DNA of 43,862 bases from Methanotorris formicicus Mc-S-70 (GTDB lineage Archaea; AGJL01; Methanococci; Methanococcales; Methanococcaceae): assembly GCF_000243455.1 (NCBI RefSeq), contig NZ_AGJL01000008.1, positions 1 to 43,862 on the forward strand. Direction: 5' to 3'. Of this stretch, positions 26,257 to 35,322 are shown piece after piece. The notes beneath the pieces were generated by a model that was not told where the DNA came from, ran no database searches, and worked only from the letters and a program-made list of their open reading frames with translations. The translations under genes and the position numbers were made by a program. Numbering within the stretch: position 1 is the stretch's first letter; each line of letters begins with the position of its first letter.

Positions 26257-26775
26257 AAATTCCCACCTCCTGTCAACTCTCAAAATGATCTAAAATGTAA
26301 AAAACTACAATATTCTTTCTAACTATACAAACTCAACATATTCTCTCCTAAATCATCAAAATCCATTATTTCTTAAGAATATCGGAAAATAAAAAAATTT
26401 CCTATTTTTGCTCTATAGTGCTAAATTATAAACCAAAACCTCAAAGATTGTTACAATTACTAAGGAAATTACGAAACGATACTATTTTAGGTTAAAATTG
26501 TATTCCGGCTTTTGAATAAAATAGTCAGAACAAAACAGAATCTCGCTAAAGATCCAAAATTAAAAATCCTACAAAGTGCTCATTAATAAAAAGCAACATA
26601 CTAATATTATCTACTTACAATTCAAATTAATTATTTACATTAATCTTATATAAATTTTTCTGTTTAGATTACATATAAGTAAAAATAATTTTTCATATTT
26701 TTAGCAAACAAAAAGAAACAAAACCAATTGTGCCCATTTGTGGATTTTTATAACTTATTCAAATAACCATACTAT
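26257..26775. other. 519-base AT-rich region between the KamA and NAD kinase genes
   Basis: No open frame with a ribosome binding site is seen. Besides GGAGGTGG of the KamA gene, the minus strand has a TATA-like TTTATAATTTAG near 26424-26435, about 170 bases before the start, so the KamA transcript may have a long leader. Short A and T tracts dominate. I found no strong hairpin and no IS end. Confidence 0.45.
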
Positions 26776-28515
26776 TTAACGATATAGTTTTTTTAATTTA
26801 TTGTAGAAGTTACCTCCTTTAACAAAATATGCATAAGAATCGGATTTTTTTAATATAACCTCATCCCCAAAATCTATCTTAGATTCAACATCACCATCCA
26901 CTACAACCAGTGCAGGTTTTCCAGATGAAATTAATCTTATCCTAATCTCAGAATTTCCATTAACAACAATAGGTCTTGATGATAACTTAAACGGGCATAT
27001 TGGAACGATAACAAATCCATCCACCAACGGCTCTATAATAGGACCTCCAGCACTTAAAGAATAGGCAGTTGATCCTGTTGGGGTTGATATTATTATCCCA
27101 TCTGCTCTAACATCCTCCACAAAATTTCCATTTACAAAAACTTCAAAATGTAACATCTTTGCAGGATTTTTAGTGATTAAAACTACTTCATTTAAAGCAT
27201 CGGATATTTTAGATTCTTTTCCATTCTTAAATTTGATTTTTCCACTCAATCTTGTTCGTTTTTCGATTTCATACTCCCCTTTTACAACATCATCTATAAC
27301 TTTAAATACTTCCTCCTCATTAAACTCTGTTAAAAATCCAACCATACCCATGTTTATACTTATTAATGGGATTTCATTACCATCTATCAACTTTAACGTC
27401 CTCAAAACTGTTCCGTCCCCACCAATAGACACCACATGTGAAATTGAGGATAAAGATTTGAAATCTTTGGAATTTATTTCTTCAACATCAATATCTACCA
27501 ATTTTTTCTTTAAATGAGGTTCTACGGTACATTTTATTCCTTTAGAATTTAAGTAGTTTACAATTTCAACGCCTAAGTCAATAGCCCTTTCTTTGTCCCT
27601 CCTTGTTATTATGGCAAATTTTGTTGGTTTTATTGCCCACTTGTTTCCAAAGATACCTACTAATTTTTTGTGGATTAATTTATTTGAGCAAATTAAGGAT
27701 GTTCTTTCATTCACATCCAATCTTAAATTAAGTTCTTTTCCATTCTTATCAGTTATTTCCCCCCCAGCCTCTTTAACTATAACATACCCCCCGGCAATAT
27801 CGCACAATCGAGTGTTTTCATTTATATTTATAAATGCATCTAATGCCCCTCTTGCAACATAGCACATCTCCAAAGCAATTGAACCAAATAACCTAATCCT
27901 CCTAACCTTTTTATCCTTTATAAAATCCAATATGTTATTTGACAACCCATAGACAAAAAGTCCTATAGATGCATCCTTTAAGTTGCTTGTAGGTGAAACG
28001 ATTATTTTTTTCTCCTTCTTTTCCCCATTTTTTAATAAATATGCCCCTTCCCCTTTTTTCGCATAGTATAAATCCCCAGTGTAAAGATTTTTAACAACCC
28101 CAACTTCCAAATCATTGATTGTTTGGTTTTTTATAGATTTTGCTATTTCTTCCTTTTGCATATTATTTAATTCCTTTTTTAAATCTTCATTTATCCTTCC
28201 TATTGCCACAGATGTTGAATAAATAGGAATATCTTTTAATGCATTATACGTCCCATCTATCGGGTCTAAAATAATAATATATTCCAAGTCCTTTCCAATA
28301 ACGTTAATTCCAATTTCTTCACTTATTAATACTGCACCACAATATTTTTCTATTGTATTTGAAGCAATATTCTCCGCAATTAAATCAATTCGTTTTGTTG
28401 GAGTTCCGTCTGCCCCAATTTTAATAACCTCATCAGACTTTTCCCATCCAATTAAGGGTTTAACACCTTTATCAATATTATCAACAATTTTTTTAGCAAG
28501 ATTTAGCATATCCAT
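26776..28515 (-). CDS. bifunctional NADP phosphatase / NAD kinase
   Basis: A 579-residue fusion known from Methanocaldococcus: an inositol-monophosphatase-fold NADP phosphatase joined to an NAD kinase, so one protein can both make and remove NADP. The phosphatase half (about 1-270) shows LISEEIG, the metal-binding ILDPIDGTYNALKDIP (about 80-95) and CDIAGGYVIVKEAGGEIT. The kinase half (about 300-579) shows VVSIGGDGTVLRTLKLID (about 368), NMGMVGFLTEFNEEE and the nucleotide-binding DGIIISTPTGSTAYSLSAGG, then PICPFKLSSRPIVV. Length fits the fusion. GGGTG six bases upstream supports the first ATG. The gene stands alone; an IS1595-type remnant sits directly upstream. Confidence 0.95.
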   Translation of the reverse strand: MDMLNLAKKIVDNIDKGVKPLIGWEKSDEVIKIGADGTPTKRIDLIAENIASNTIEKYCGAVLISEEIGINVIGKDLEYIIILDPIDGTYNALKDIPIYSTSVAIGRINEDLKKELNNMQKEEIAKSIKNQTINDLEVGVVKNLYTGDLYYAKKGEGAYLLKNGEKKEKKIIVSPTSNLKDASIGLFVYGLSNNILDFIKDKKVRRIRLFGSIALEMCYVARGALDAFININENTRLCDIAGGYVIVKEAGGEITDKNGKELNLRLDVNERTSLICSNKLIHKKLVGIFGNKWAIKPTKFAIITRRDKERAIDLGVEIVNYLNSKGIKCTVEPHLKKKLVDIDVEEINSKDFKSLSSISHVVSIGGDGTVLRTLKLIDGNEIPLISINMGMVGFLTEFNEEEVFKVIDDVVKGEYEIEKRTRLSGKIKFKNGKESKISDALNEVVLITKNPAKMLHFEVFVNGNFVEDVRADGIIISTPTGSTAYSLSAGGPIIEPLVDGFVIVPICPFKLSSRPIVVNGNSEIRIRLISSGKPALVVVDGDVESKIDFGDEVILKKSDSYAYFVKGGNFYNKLKKLYR

Positions 28516-28543
28516 TTTTCACACCCAATTTAAAAAATATTAT

Positions 28544-28978
28544 TTAATTTTGCCTTCTTCGTTTTTTATTCTTTTTAATGCCTTTATCTCCAGAGTTAAT
28601 GTAAAATTCATCTATCTCCAATTCGTTTCCAGTAATTTTTTTAAAATGTTGTCTTTTTCAGACGATTTCATAACTTCTTTTGCAAACGAATGAACTGTCC
28701 TATAATCTCTTCCTAACTCCTCGGATATTTGATTAATCGATGAATTCTTGAGATTTTTAATTATGTAAAACATCTCTCCTAAAGGTATTCGCCTTTTAGC
28801 GAATATAGTTCCAGTTAGGTCGTTAAAGTGTCTTTTACACGAATTACATCTGTATCTTTACAACATCTTTCGAACCACAATATGGGCAAGTATATCTATC
28901 ACTCCATCTAATCTCCCTTATAATTGCAATACACTCCTCATCCTTTGGTATGAATAACTTATATACTTCGACGCTCAT
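28544..28978 (-). pseudogene. degenerate IS1595-type transposase
   Basis: On the minus strand, three frames in turn read as one IS1595-like transposase. It starts [20 protein letters not shown] and has the zinc ribbon half [11 protein letters not shown], then after a frame change [20 protein letters not shown] with the other Cys pair, then ISEELGRDYRTVHSFAKEV. After a second frame change it continues with GNELEIDEFYINSGDKGIKK, where the EIDE carries a catalytic Asp. It then ends early at a TAA after a short Arg-rich stretch, so the C-terminal half including further catalytic residues is gone. No terminal repeats were recognised. Confidence 0.8.
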
Positions 28979-29101
28979 AAAATTATATATTGCGATTATT
29001 ATTTGTATATGTAATTGTAAGTGAAGATGAGCGTATAACACATATTTTAATGTGAGATTTGTTGTTTAATTGCAGAACGAATATAGCAACTACAATTTAA
29101 C

Positions 29102-30502
29102 TCATCCCCAATTTCTCAACCTTCTTAAAATAACCACATCTCCCTTCTCCACATTTCCATCAAATTCCACAACCAAATGTCCCTTAGTTCCAAAAGTACC
29201 TTTTATAATCCCTCTTATATCCTTTGAAGGAACATAAACAACCTCTCCAATAAGTTTCTCCGCAGAGGTTTTTGAGGATGCCAAACCCTCAACGAATAGT
29301 TTGTCTTTTTTTGCCACAACTTTACCTTCTCTGGTGACTATCTTCTTTATATTCAATTCTTCAATTCCTTTAAACTCAGCAACATTTCCATGTCCACAAA
29401 TCCTTAATGTAGTTGGAGGAAGATCAAGTCGCGTTATTAAAACCCTATCTCCAATTTCAGCAACAACCTTCTCTTCCAACTCAAATGCACAATAGCATTC
29501 ATCCCCTTTCTTTACTTCATTTAATATTATATTAACTTCTTTTCCTTCAAAGTCCATCTTTTGGAAAGGAACAACAGTTGCTGGAACAACCATCATTCCA
29601 ACGTTTAAATGCACCTTCATCTTTGGAGTTAAGTTGTATTTGAAGATGTCAGAGATTTTCACCTTTGCAACGATTTTATCCACAACTTCCAATTTTGTAT
29701 CTTTTGAAGTTAAAACACATCCCCTAAAAATTTGCCTTGGTTCAACACCCTGCAACGCTATCCCCGCCCTATCTCCTGCATAAGATTCATTTACATCCTT
29801 TTTAAAACACTGAATACCTTTAACCTTAACATCAACATTTATTGGGAAGATTCTCATCTCATCTCCAACAGATATTTTTCCTTTGTGTATAGTTCCAGTG
29901 ACAACTGTCCCTACACCTTTTATTGAAAATGCATGGTCTATTGGCATTTTAAAGTAATTATCAATATCCCTGTTAATTTTCATACTGTCTAATGTTTCCT
30001 TAAGCGTTCTCTTTAACCCATCAATTCCAATACCTTCTTTTGCAGAAATTTTGACAATCTTTGCATTTTTTAAATTGTTTGTGGAGTTTAAAATAGCCCT
30101 CATAAACGTTTCGGTATTTTTTATATCTTCCTCTGATGCAATATCAATCTTATTCATCACAACAATGGTTGGAATGTTAAATAAATCTAAGATTAAAAGA
30201 TGTTCTCCTGTTTGGGTTTTTGGTCCCTCTCTTGCATCAACAACAAGTAAAGCCAAATCGATAATATCCGCTGCCCCAACAACCGCCTTTATTAAATCCG
30301 CATGCCCAGGAGCATCAACTAATGTAATTCTATAATTTTCTAATGTGAATGATGAGAATCCAATGTCTATGGTTATTCCTCTTCTCTTTGATTCTGGAGG
30401 CTTATCCAGTGCTGATGTTGAGGCAATTTCAGTTAGTTGCTTAGCGAGTGATGTTTTACCATGGTCTATATGCCCAAAGATTCCAAGATTTACATTTATC
30501 AT
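29102..30502 (-). CDS. selB: selenocysteine-specific translation elongation factor SelB
   Basis: SelB delivers Sec-tRNA to UGA codons. The 466 residues form EF-Tu-like domains I-III plus a domain IV: G1 GIFGHIDHGKTSLAKQL (about 7-23), the switch region ESKRRGITIDIGF, G3 DAPGH (about 66), G4 NKID (about 119), then domain II with GTVVTGTIHKGKISVGDE and domain IV near the C terminus. Archaeal SelB binds the 3'-UTR SECIS indirectly and lacks the long bacterial RNA-binding tail, as here. The start is ATG 30502, five bases after GGTGA. A TATA-like TTTATATTA at 30531-30539 gives it its own promoter. Its presence implies selenoproteins, such as formate dehydrogenase and hydrogenase subunits, elsewhere in the genome. 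Confidence 0.95.
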   Translation of the reverse strand: MINVNLGIFGHIDHGKTSLAKQLTEIASTSALDKPPESKRRGITIDIGFSSFTLENYRITLVDAPGHADLIKAVVGAADIIDLALLVVDAREGPKTQTGEHLLILDLFNIPTIVVMNKIDIASEEDIKNTETFMRAILNSTNNLKNAKIVKISAKEGIGIDGLKRTLKETLDSMKINRDIDNYFKMPIDHAFSIKGVGTVVTGTIHKGKISVGDEMRIFPINVDVKVKGIQCFKKDVNESYAGDRAGIALQGVEPRQIFRGCVLTSKDTKLEVVDKIVAKVKISDIFKYNLTPKMKVHLNVGMMVVPATVVPFQKMDFEGKEVNIILNEVKKGDECYCAFELEEKVVAEIGDRVLITRLDLPPTTLRICGHGNVAEFKGIEELNIKKIVTREGKVVAKKDKLFVEGLASSKTSAEKLIGEVVYVPSKDIRGIIKGTFGTKGHLVVEFDGNVEKGDVVILRRLRNWG

Positions 30503-30564
30503 AAAAATCACCATGATATTTGTGGTTCTATAATATAAAATGTAAAAATAATTTGCAGAAATTC

Positions 30565-31545
30565 TTAAATTTCCCCAACATCAACATTTAATTTTAAACT
30601 TAATATTTTTCCATCTATTGCATCTAAAATCCTTTGAGTTGCATTTGTTTTTGCATAGTCGTTATTTGCTGGTTTTGGTAGTTTGGGTTCTTTATCTTTG
30701 AATAGTAAAAACCAAAGTTGCCATTTTCCGGGTTTATCTATTGTAAAGGTGTAATTTTTCTCCCATTGTGGTGTCCAATTACCCTCAACAACTATTGGTT
30801 TTGGTAGTAGGGAGATATTAAATTTATCCATTAAATACATATTGTGGATTGTTGTTTGATTTGTTGTTGTATTGTAGGTTAAATTAACAAGCCATATCTC
30901 AACGAAGTAATTAACTTCCCTTCCTTCATGATTAACTATTCCAATAATTACCGTTCCATTTTCACCAACAAAAAGTTTTGTTGGGTAGTCATAGGCTTTC
31001 CCACTCTTCCCAAGGATATAAAATTCGGTGAAGTATTCAGATTGTTTTGGATGGGTGATTATGTAGATAAGGGTTGCAAATGAGGAGATTATTGCTATAA
31101 CCAATACAACTGTTAAAATTTTATCCAATTTACTTATTTTATCCCATTCAAGTTCTTCCTTTAATTTTTCGATATCTATTTTTGGAATATATGGTTCTTT
31201 AACATTTTCTCTCCTATAAATTGCAAGAGTTGAGAATACTATATTAAATGCTCCCAAACTAATTAATATTGGAGTTAATCTAATCCCATATGGTGTGTAA
31301 TTTAAAACTAATCCAATTAATGGTGTTATAGCAATAGATAAACCAAAACTTAATGCTAATCTTTCTAAGGTATCAAGTTCTTTTTTCTTTGGAAATAGGA
31401 AGTTTATAAATGCATATCCTGGAAAGAATAAAATGAATCCTATTCCAATTACTTTCCTCAATGAATTCTCTGGAGAAATGTAAATTATGGCAATTAAAAG
31501 TAAAGATAATAATATGATTAACATCAAATCCCAATGCCTCTTCAT
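30565..31545 (-). CDS. DUF1616-type membrane protein
   Basis: A 326-residue protein. Four membrane helices (about 7-24, 32-49, 64-84, 91-112) are followed by a cytoplasmic loop and a fifth helix (about 143-166). A C-terminal extracellular domain of about 150 residues has a beta-sandwich look and contains N-glycosylation sequons (NLT, NTT, NQT). LGKSGKAYDYPTKLFVGENG marks the start of that domain and is typical of DUF1616. The gene starts at the second of two ATGs, five bases after GGTG, and its ATG overlaps the stop of the preceding gene (TGATG). It is the last gene of the left arm of the MoxR locus, with selB 62 bases beyond. Confidence 0.8.
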   Translation of the reverse strand: MKRHWDLMLIILLSLLLIAIIYISPENSLRKVIGIGFILFFPGYAFINFLFPKKKELDTLERLALSFGLSIAITPLIGLVLNYTPYGIRLTPILISLGAFNIVFSTLAIYRRENVKEPYIPKIDIEKLKEELEWDKISKLDKILTVVLVIAIISSFATLIYIITHPKQSEYFTEFYILGKSGKAYDYPTKLFVGENGTVIIGIVNHEGREVNYFVEIWLVNLTYNTTTNQTTIHNMYLMDKFNISLLPKPIVVEGNWTPQWEKNYTFTIDKPGKWQLWFLLFKDKEPKLPKPANNDYAKTNATQRILDAIDGKILSLKLNVDVGEI

Positions 31546-31787
31546 CATTTCACCAATATCTCATAAACTTTCTTAACAACTATAAACGCAAAGATTATTA
31601 TCAAAATATATACAATGGACTTTAAGATTTCCTTTGACTTCTTATTTATAAAAAAATCACCAACCTCCAGGCAAATCAAAGAACCAATTAAAAGAAGGGT
31701 GAGGAAGATATCAACTGAGGGAGATAGTAGAGCACTTAAAATAGCCCATATTGATAGAAAAGATATTATATAATCCTCAACCCTCAT
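31545..31787 (-). CDS. small membrane protein of the MoxR locus, unrecognised
   Basis: An 80-residue protein, nearly all membrane: three hydrophobic helices (about 6-20, 24-41, 55-74) and short charged loops (NKKSKEIL). I recognise no family. The ATG lies five bases after GGTGA, and that GGTGA contains the stop codon of the upstream gene. Its own stop overlaps the next start. Translation is therefore coupled in both directions, which argues that its product is needed in a fixed ratio with its neighbours, for example as a complex subunit. Confidence 0.72.
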   Translation of the reverse strand: MRVEDYIISFLSIWAILSALLSPSVDIFLTLLLIGSLICLEVGDFFINKKSKEILKSIVYILIIIFAFIVVKKVYEILVK

Positions 31788-31791
31788 CATT

Positions 31792-32451
31792 TCACCACAA
31801 ATGTTCATCAACACTTCCAAGTTTTTTTAAATTTATCTCAATGTAATTTTCTTCTTTTTTAATATTTTCAATGTAAATTAACTGATTCAACGATAAAGAA
31901 ACAAGATACACTATAGAGGATATTATTGGACAGGGTATTTTGTATCCATTGTACTGCACTTTTAAGTTTTCAACGATTATTTTAATAGATTCATTTTTTT
32001 CTTCAAAATCAATACCTTCAACCAACCCAAAGATCTTTAAAACAGAGGATGCAACAGAGATTGCAAGCCCCAAATCTGTCTCTTTTAATTTTATATCCGA
32101 ATAATCTTCAAAGTCCTCTATAAATCTATATCCAATTGGAGGGGTTATCAATATCCCCCCACCATTTACTAAGAATGTTTCCTCATCAAACATTCCAAGA
32201 TTTATTGAAAAATTCTTATATTTTGGAATGAAAATTCCTCCATTTGGTAGGTCTTCATAGGATGGGATAAAGACAGGATTTCCTTCCAAATTTAATGCCT
32301 TGACCATATTGTTTAAAGATGATTGGTAAGAGATAATGGTCTTTATATAAACATCTAAGTCAATAACTTTTGGAGGAATAAAGGCAATGATAACAAATCC
32401 AATAAATATTCCTGCCAGTCCAAGATTTATATAACTAACCCCCTCATACAT
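31792..32451 (-). CDS. membrane protein leading the left arm of the MoxR locus, unrecognised
   Basis: From the first in-frame ATG the protein has 219 residues: a membrane helix (about 11-28, LGLAGIFIGFVIIAFIPP) and a cytosolic domain with GNPVFIPSYEDLPNGGIFIP, GILITPPIGYRF and DIKLKETDLGLAISVASSVL. No family is recognised. Codons upstream of the ATG remain open to 32532 and encode a second perfect membrane helix (VVLIILGLLSLYLGI). The only good ribosome binding site, GAGGTGAT (32533-32540), lies four bases before an ATA codon at 32527-32529, and no ATG, GTG or TTG lies between the upstream stop and TTG 32460. The real protein is therefore probably 245 residues, starting at ATA 32529 as a two-helix hairpin. 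Confidence 0.75.
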   Translation of the reverse strand: MYEGVSYINLGLAGIFIGFVIIAFIPPKVIDLDVYIKTIISYQSSLNNMVKALNLEGNPVFIPSYEDLPNGGIFIPKYKNFSINLGMFDEETFLVNGGGILITPPIGYRFIEDFEDYSDIKLKETDLGLAISVASSVLKIFGLVEGIDFEEKNESIKIIVENLKVQYNGYKIPCPIISSIVYLVSLSLNQLIYIENIKKEENYIEINLKKLGSVDEHLW

Positions 32452-32532
32452 GATGCCCAAGTATAAGGAGAGGAGACCTAATATTATTAAAACTACCCCT
32501 ACAAATAAGTTTTTATATGTTAAGTTTATAAT

Positions 32533-32540
32533 ATCACCTC
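32533..32540 (-). promoter_or_regulatory. ribosome binding site that points to a non-standard start codon
   Basis: GAGGTGAT on the minus strand is the strongest ribosome binding site in the divergent spacer and is followed by ATT and ATA codons. GGTGA is four bases before ATA (32529-32527). The same spacing is seen for the confirmed-looking TTG start of the divergent gene. Confidence 0.55.
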
Positions 32541-32562
32541 AAAAATGTCTTTTGGTGATAGG

Positions 32563-34338
32563 TTGAGGGTTTTGGCGTTTGTATTTTTAATGCTTTTAGT
32601 GGGAAATGTGTTTGCGTTGGGGATAAATCCAAACAACGTAGATAGGGATGACCAATACACATATGACTACTTTACCAATACACTTAACTCTTTTTCAAGC
32701 ATCTTTGAAAGGATGATTTATGACAATGAGAGTTATTTGGATGATTCAGTATTGGTTTTTAATGAGTTGGATTTGTTAAGAAATGAAACGATATTGTATA
32801 AAAACCACAACATATCAAGTTCAGTAGAATATGTTATACCTCCTTTTTATAAGTTTTCGAAGGAACTGGTTTATTTGAGTAATTTGAATAAAAGGTTATA
32901 CGATGACTTAAATGAAAATACAACTGAAAGTTTAATAGATGCAAAGGCAACATTTGTAGGAATAAATAAAACTTTATTATCAATGGAATGTATTTTGAAT
33001 GAAATAGACAACATAACTTACTTAAAGAAAGGCAATGAAACATTAAAATTTGATACCTCAAATGTTAGGGAGATGATAAAACTCTACAAACTTAAATTTT
33101 CTAAGTATAATGTATCAGCACTTAACATATCAATCAGTAAATTGTTGGAAAAAACCCCCAATAAATTGAGAATTTACATTTCAAATCCAAATCCAATAAT
33201 ATTTGAAAATGTTTCTATTTATGGGGTAGGGGAGAATGGAATGGTTGTAGTACATATAAATAATATTTCCTATAGTTTATTTGTAAAAGACCATGCCTTT
33301 TCAATGGGATATTCATTTGATAAAGAGGGAATTTATGAGATATATGCCACTCAAAATGGCAATAAATCCAATACAATATACGCCAACGTATCAAAAATTC
33401 CAACCTATATTTTTACTGATAAAAATGTTTATAAGGGTTATGTTAACAACAACATCACAATAAATGGTTATGTGGTTGATTATTACGGCAACCCTATCAA
33501 TGGAACAGTTCATATTCTGAATAATTCAATTCCATTAAATAACAGTTCATTCACTTACAATATCTTCTCAAATAAGAGTTGTAAAATAAATGGAAATATT
33601 TTTTATAACGGGGATACCTACCACCTTCCATCAAAGAAAGTCATAAGCATAGAATTTACCAAATATCCAACAAAGATTGTAATCTATACCGATAAATGCA
33701 ACGTATCTCCACATGAAACCATAAATCTAATTGGGGAGATTTTTGGAGTTAGTGATGTAGTTGGAATTGATGTAATTGTTAATAACCAAACATACAAAAA
33801 AATATACACAAATGGAAGATTTAAAACAAATTTATCATTTAACTCGTCTGGAACTTATGAGATATATGCTATTTACCAGGGAAGTAATATTTATGAGGGA
33901 TCTAAATCAAATATCTTAAAGATTAACGTTGAGAAGAGGGGATTTTTAATATATATTGTTATTGCAATTGCTCTTGGTTTGATTAGTATCTACACATACA
34001 AATTTACAAAGAGAAAGGAGGACGAAACTGAATATGTGGAAAGTCCAAAGATTGAAGTCAAAGAAGAAGTTGATAGAAAAAACATTCCGAACGACATTGG
34101 GGAGGCATATAAAATATTATTCGATAGTTTGATTAAACACTATTCTCTTCCAAAAAACCTAACACCAAGGGAACTCTTGGAGATAATAAAAAATAAAAAC
34201 CTAAACATCTATAACGACTTAAGATTCATAACAAAGATACATGAGATGCATGTTTATGGGGGCTTTGAAATAGATAAAGATGTAGTTGACAAATATCTCC
34301 AATTAATCAAAAAAATCTTGGGGGAAATCAATGGCTAA
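32563..34338 (+). CDS. DUF4129-type secreted/membrane protein with Ig-like domains
   Basis: A 591-residue protein. A signal peptide (LAFVFLMLLVGNVFA, about 4-18) leads into a helical extracellular region with many Asn-x-Ser/Thr sequons, then two Ig-like or beta-sandwich domains (about 270-455) seen in TNTIYANVSKIPTYIFTDKN and GTYEIYAIYQGSNIYEGSKS. A membrane helix (about 460-480) is followed by a cytosolic tail with a DUF4129 domain: GEAYKILFDSLIKHYSLP, LTPRELLEII and HEMHVYGGFEID. DUF4129 often accompanies MoxR/DUF58/transglutaminase loci. The start is TTG 32563, four bases after GGTGA; an ATG six codons earlier has no ribosome binding site. It heads the right arm and overlaps the next gene by eight bases. 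Confidence 0.85.
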   Translation: MRVLAFVFLMLLVGNVFALGINPNNVDRDDQYTYDYFTNTLNSFSSIFERMIYDNESYLDDSVLVFNELDLLRNETILYKNHNISSSVEYVIPPFYKFSKELVYLSNLNKRLYDDLNENTTESLIDAKATFVGINKTLLSMECILNEIDNITYLKKGNETLKFDTSNVREMIKLYKLKFSKYNVSALNISISKLLEKTPNKLRIYISNPNPIIFENVSIYGVGENGMVVVHINNISYSLFVKDHAFSMGYSFDKEGIYEIYATQNGNKSNTIYANVSKIPTYIFTDKNVYKGYVNNNITINGYVVDYYGNPINGTVHILNNSIPLNNSSFTYNIFSNKSCKINGNIFYNGDTYHLPSKKVISIEFTKYPTKIVIYTDKCNVSPHETINLIGEIFGVSDVVGIDVIVNNQTYKKIYTNGRFKTNLSFNSSGTYEIYAIYQGSNIYEGSKSNILKINVEKRGFLIYIVIAIALGLISIYTYKFTKRKEDETEYVESPKIEVKEEVDRKNIPNDIGEAYKILFDSLIKHYSLPKNLTPRELLEIIKNKNLNIYNDLRFITKIHEMHVYGGFEIDKDVVDKYLQLIKKILGEING

Positions 34339-35266
34339 ATACTTAAAATACGTAACATTTGGTATTTTGGGGATTTTGTTACTTTCTCTACCTTCTACCC
34401 TTCCAGTAATAAAGAGTTTCTGTCCGTATAGTATATTCAATACAGATTGGAACGGATGCTCTAAATTTGCAAAGATGATACATGATAGGGGGGAAGTAGT
34501 TCCACTAATATCTCCTTACGATTCTTATAATATAAAAAATGGGGTTTTATTTATCATATCTCCAGATATACATTACTCTTCTAAGGATGTTGAAAAGATT
34601 AAAACTTTTTTGGAAAATGGAGGTACTGTGATTATTGCAGATGACTTTGGATATGGGAATGATATCTTAGAGGGATTAAACATCTCCCCAAAAATCTCAA
34701 AAAGAAGGGCAGAAGATCTGTTTTATTACAAAAACTATTCCCTTATTGAGACGTATAGGATTGAGGATTTTGATGGGAAGATAACATTCAACATCCCGTC
34801 TTATATATCATCGAATAATGGGGAGATAAGAACCAGTTCTATATCAAAAAAGATTTTAATGAAAAAAGTTAAATATGCCAATGGGAAAGTTGTGATTATC
34901 TCAGACCCAGATGTGTTTATAAATGCAATGGAAACCTACAACAAAAATTTTTGGGATGTATTTTTAAATAATTTGGATGGGTATGTTTATTATATTGACG
35001 AAGTTCACCATTCCAAATTTAGTCCATATGATATTGGTGTTGTTTATGTGCAAAGTAACTTATCCAACAACACAAAATTTATAATATTTTCTTTAATTGT
35101 GATAGGAATTTTTATAATAAATAACATAGACTTTTCAAGAATCATTAAATTTAAAAGAAAAACATCCTTAGAGAAAATTGCAGAAGAAAACAATATTGAC
35201 ATAAATGAATTAAATAGAGTAATCTCTAAAATAAAAGAAGGAAAAAATTATAACGATTTGCGTTAG
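34331..35266 (+). CDS. DUF4350-type membrane protein
   Basis: A 311-residue protein. An N-terminal membrane helix (about 5-27), then an extracellular domain related to the ThuA/GATase-like fold of DUF4350: FAKMIHDRGEVVPLISPYDS, GVLFIISPDIHYSSKDVEKI, KTFLENGGTVIIADDFGYGN and GKVVIISDPDVFINAM. A second helix (about 249-267) and a cytosolic tail of about 45 residues follow. DUF4350 proteins usually sit with MoxR and DUF58 in such loci. It overlaps the DUF4129 gene by eight bases, so translation is coupled. The function is unknown; the catalytic Cys of true GATases is not evident. Confidence 0.82.
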   Translation: MAKYLKYVTFGILGILLLSLPSTLPVIKSFCPYSIFNTDWNGCSKFAKMIHDRGEVVPLISPYDSYNIKNGVLFIISPDIHYSSKDVEKIKTFLENGGTVIIADDFGYGNDILEGLNISPKISKRRAEDLFYYKNYSLIETYRIEDFDGKITFNIPSYISSNNGEIRTSSISKKILMKKVKYANGKVVIISDPDVFINAMETYNKNFWDVFLNNLDGYVYYIDEVHHSKFSPYDIGVVYVQSNLSNNTKFIIFSLIVIGIFIINNIDFSRIIKFKRKTSLEKIAEENNIDINELNRVISKIKEGKNYNDLR

Positions 35267-35322
35267 GATGTTAATAATAGTTTAACTTATTAACAAATTT
35301 CACAAACTTGGGGGGAAGTATC

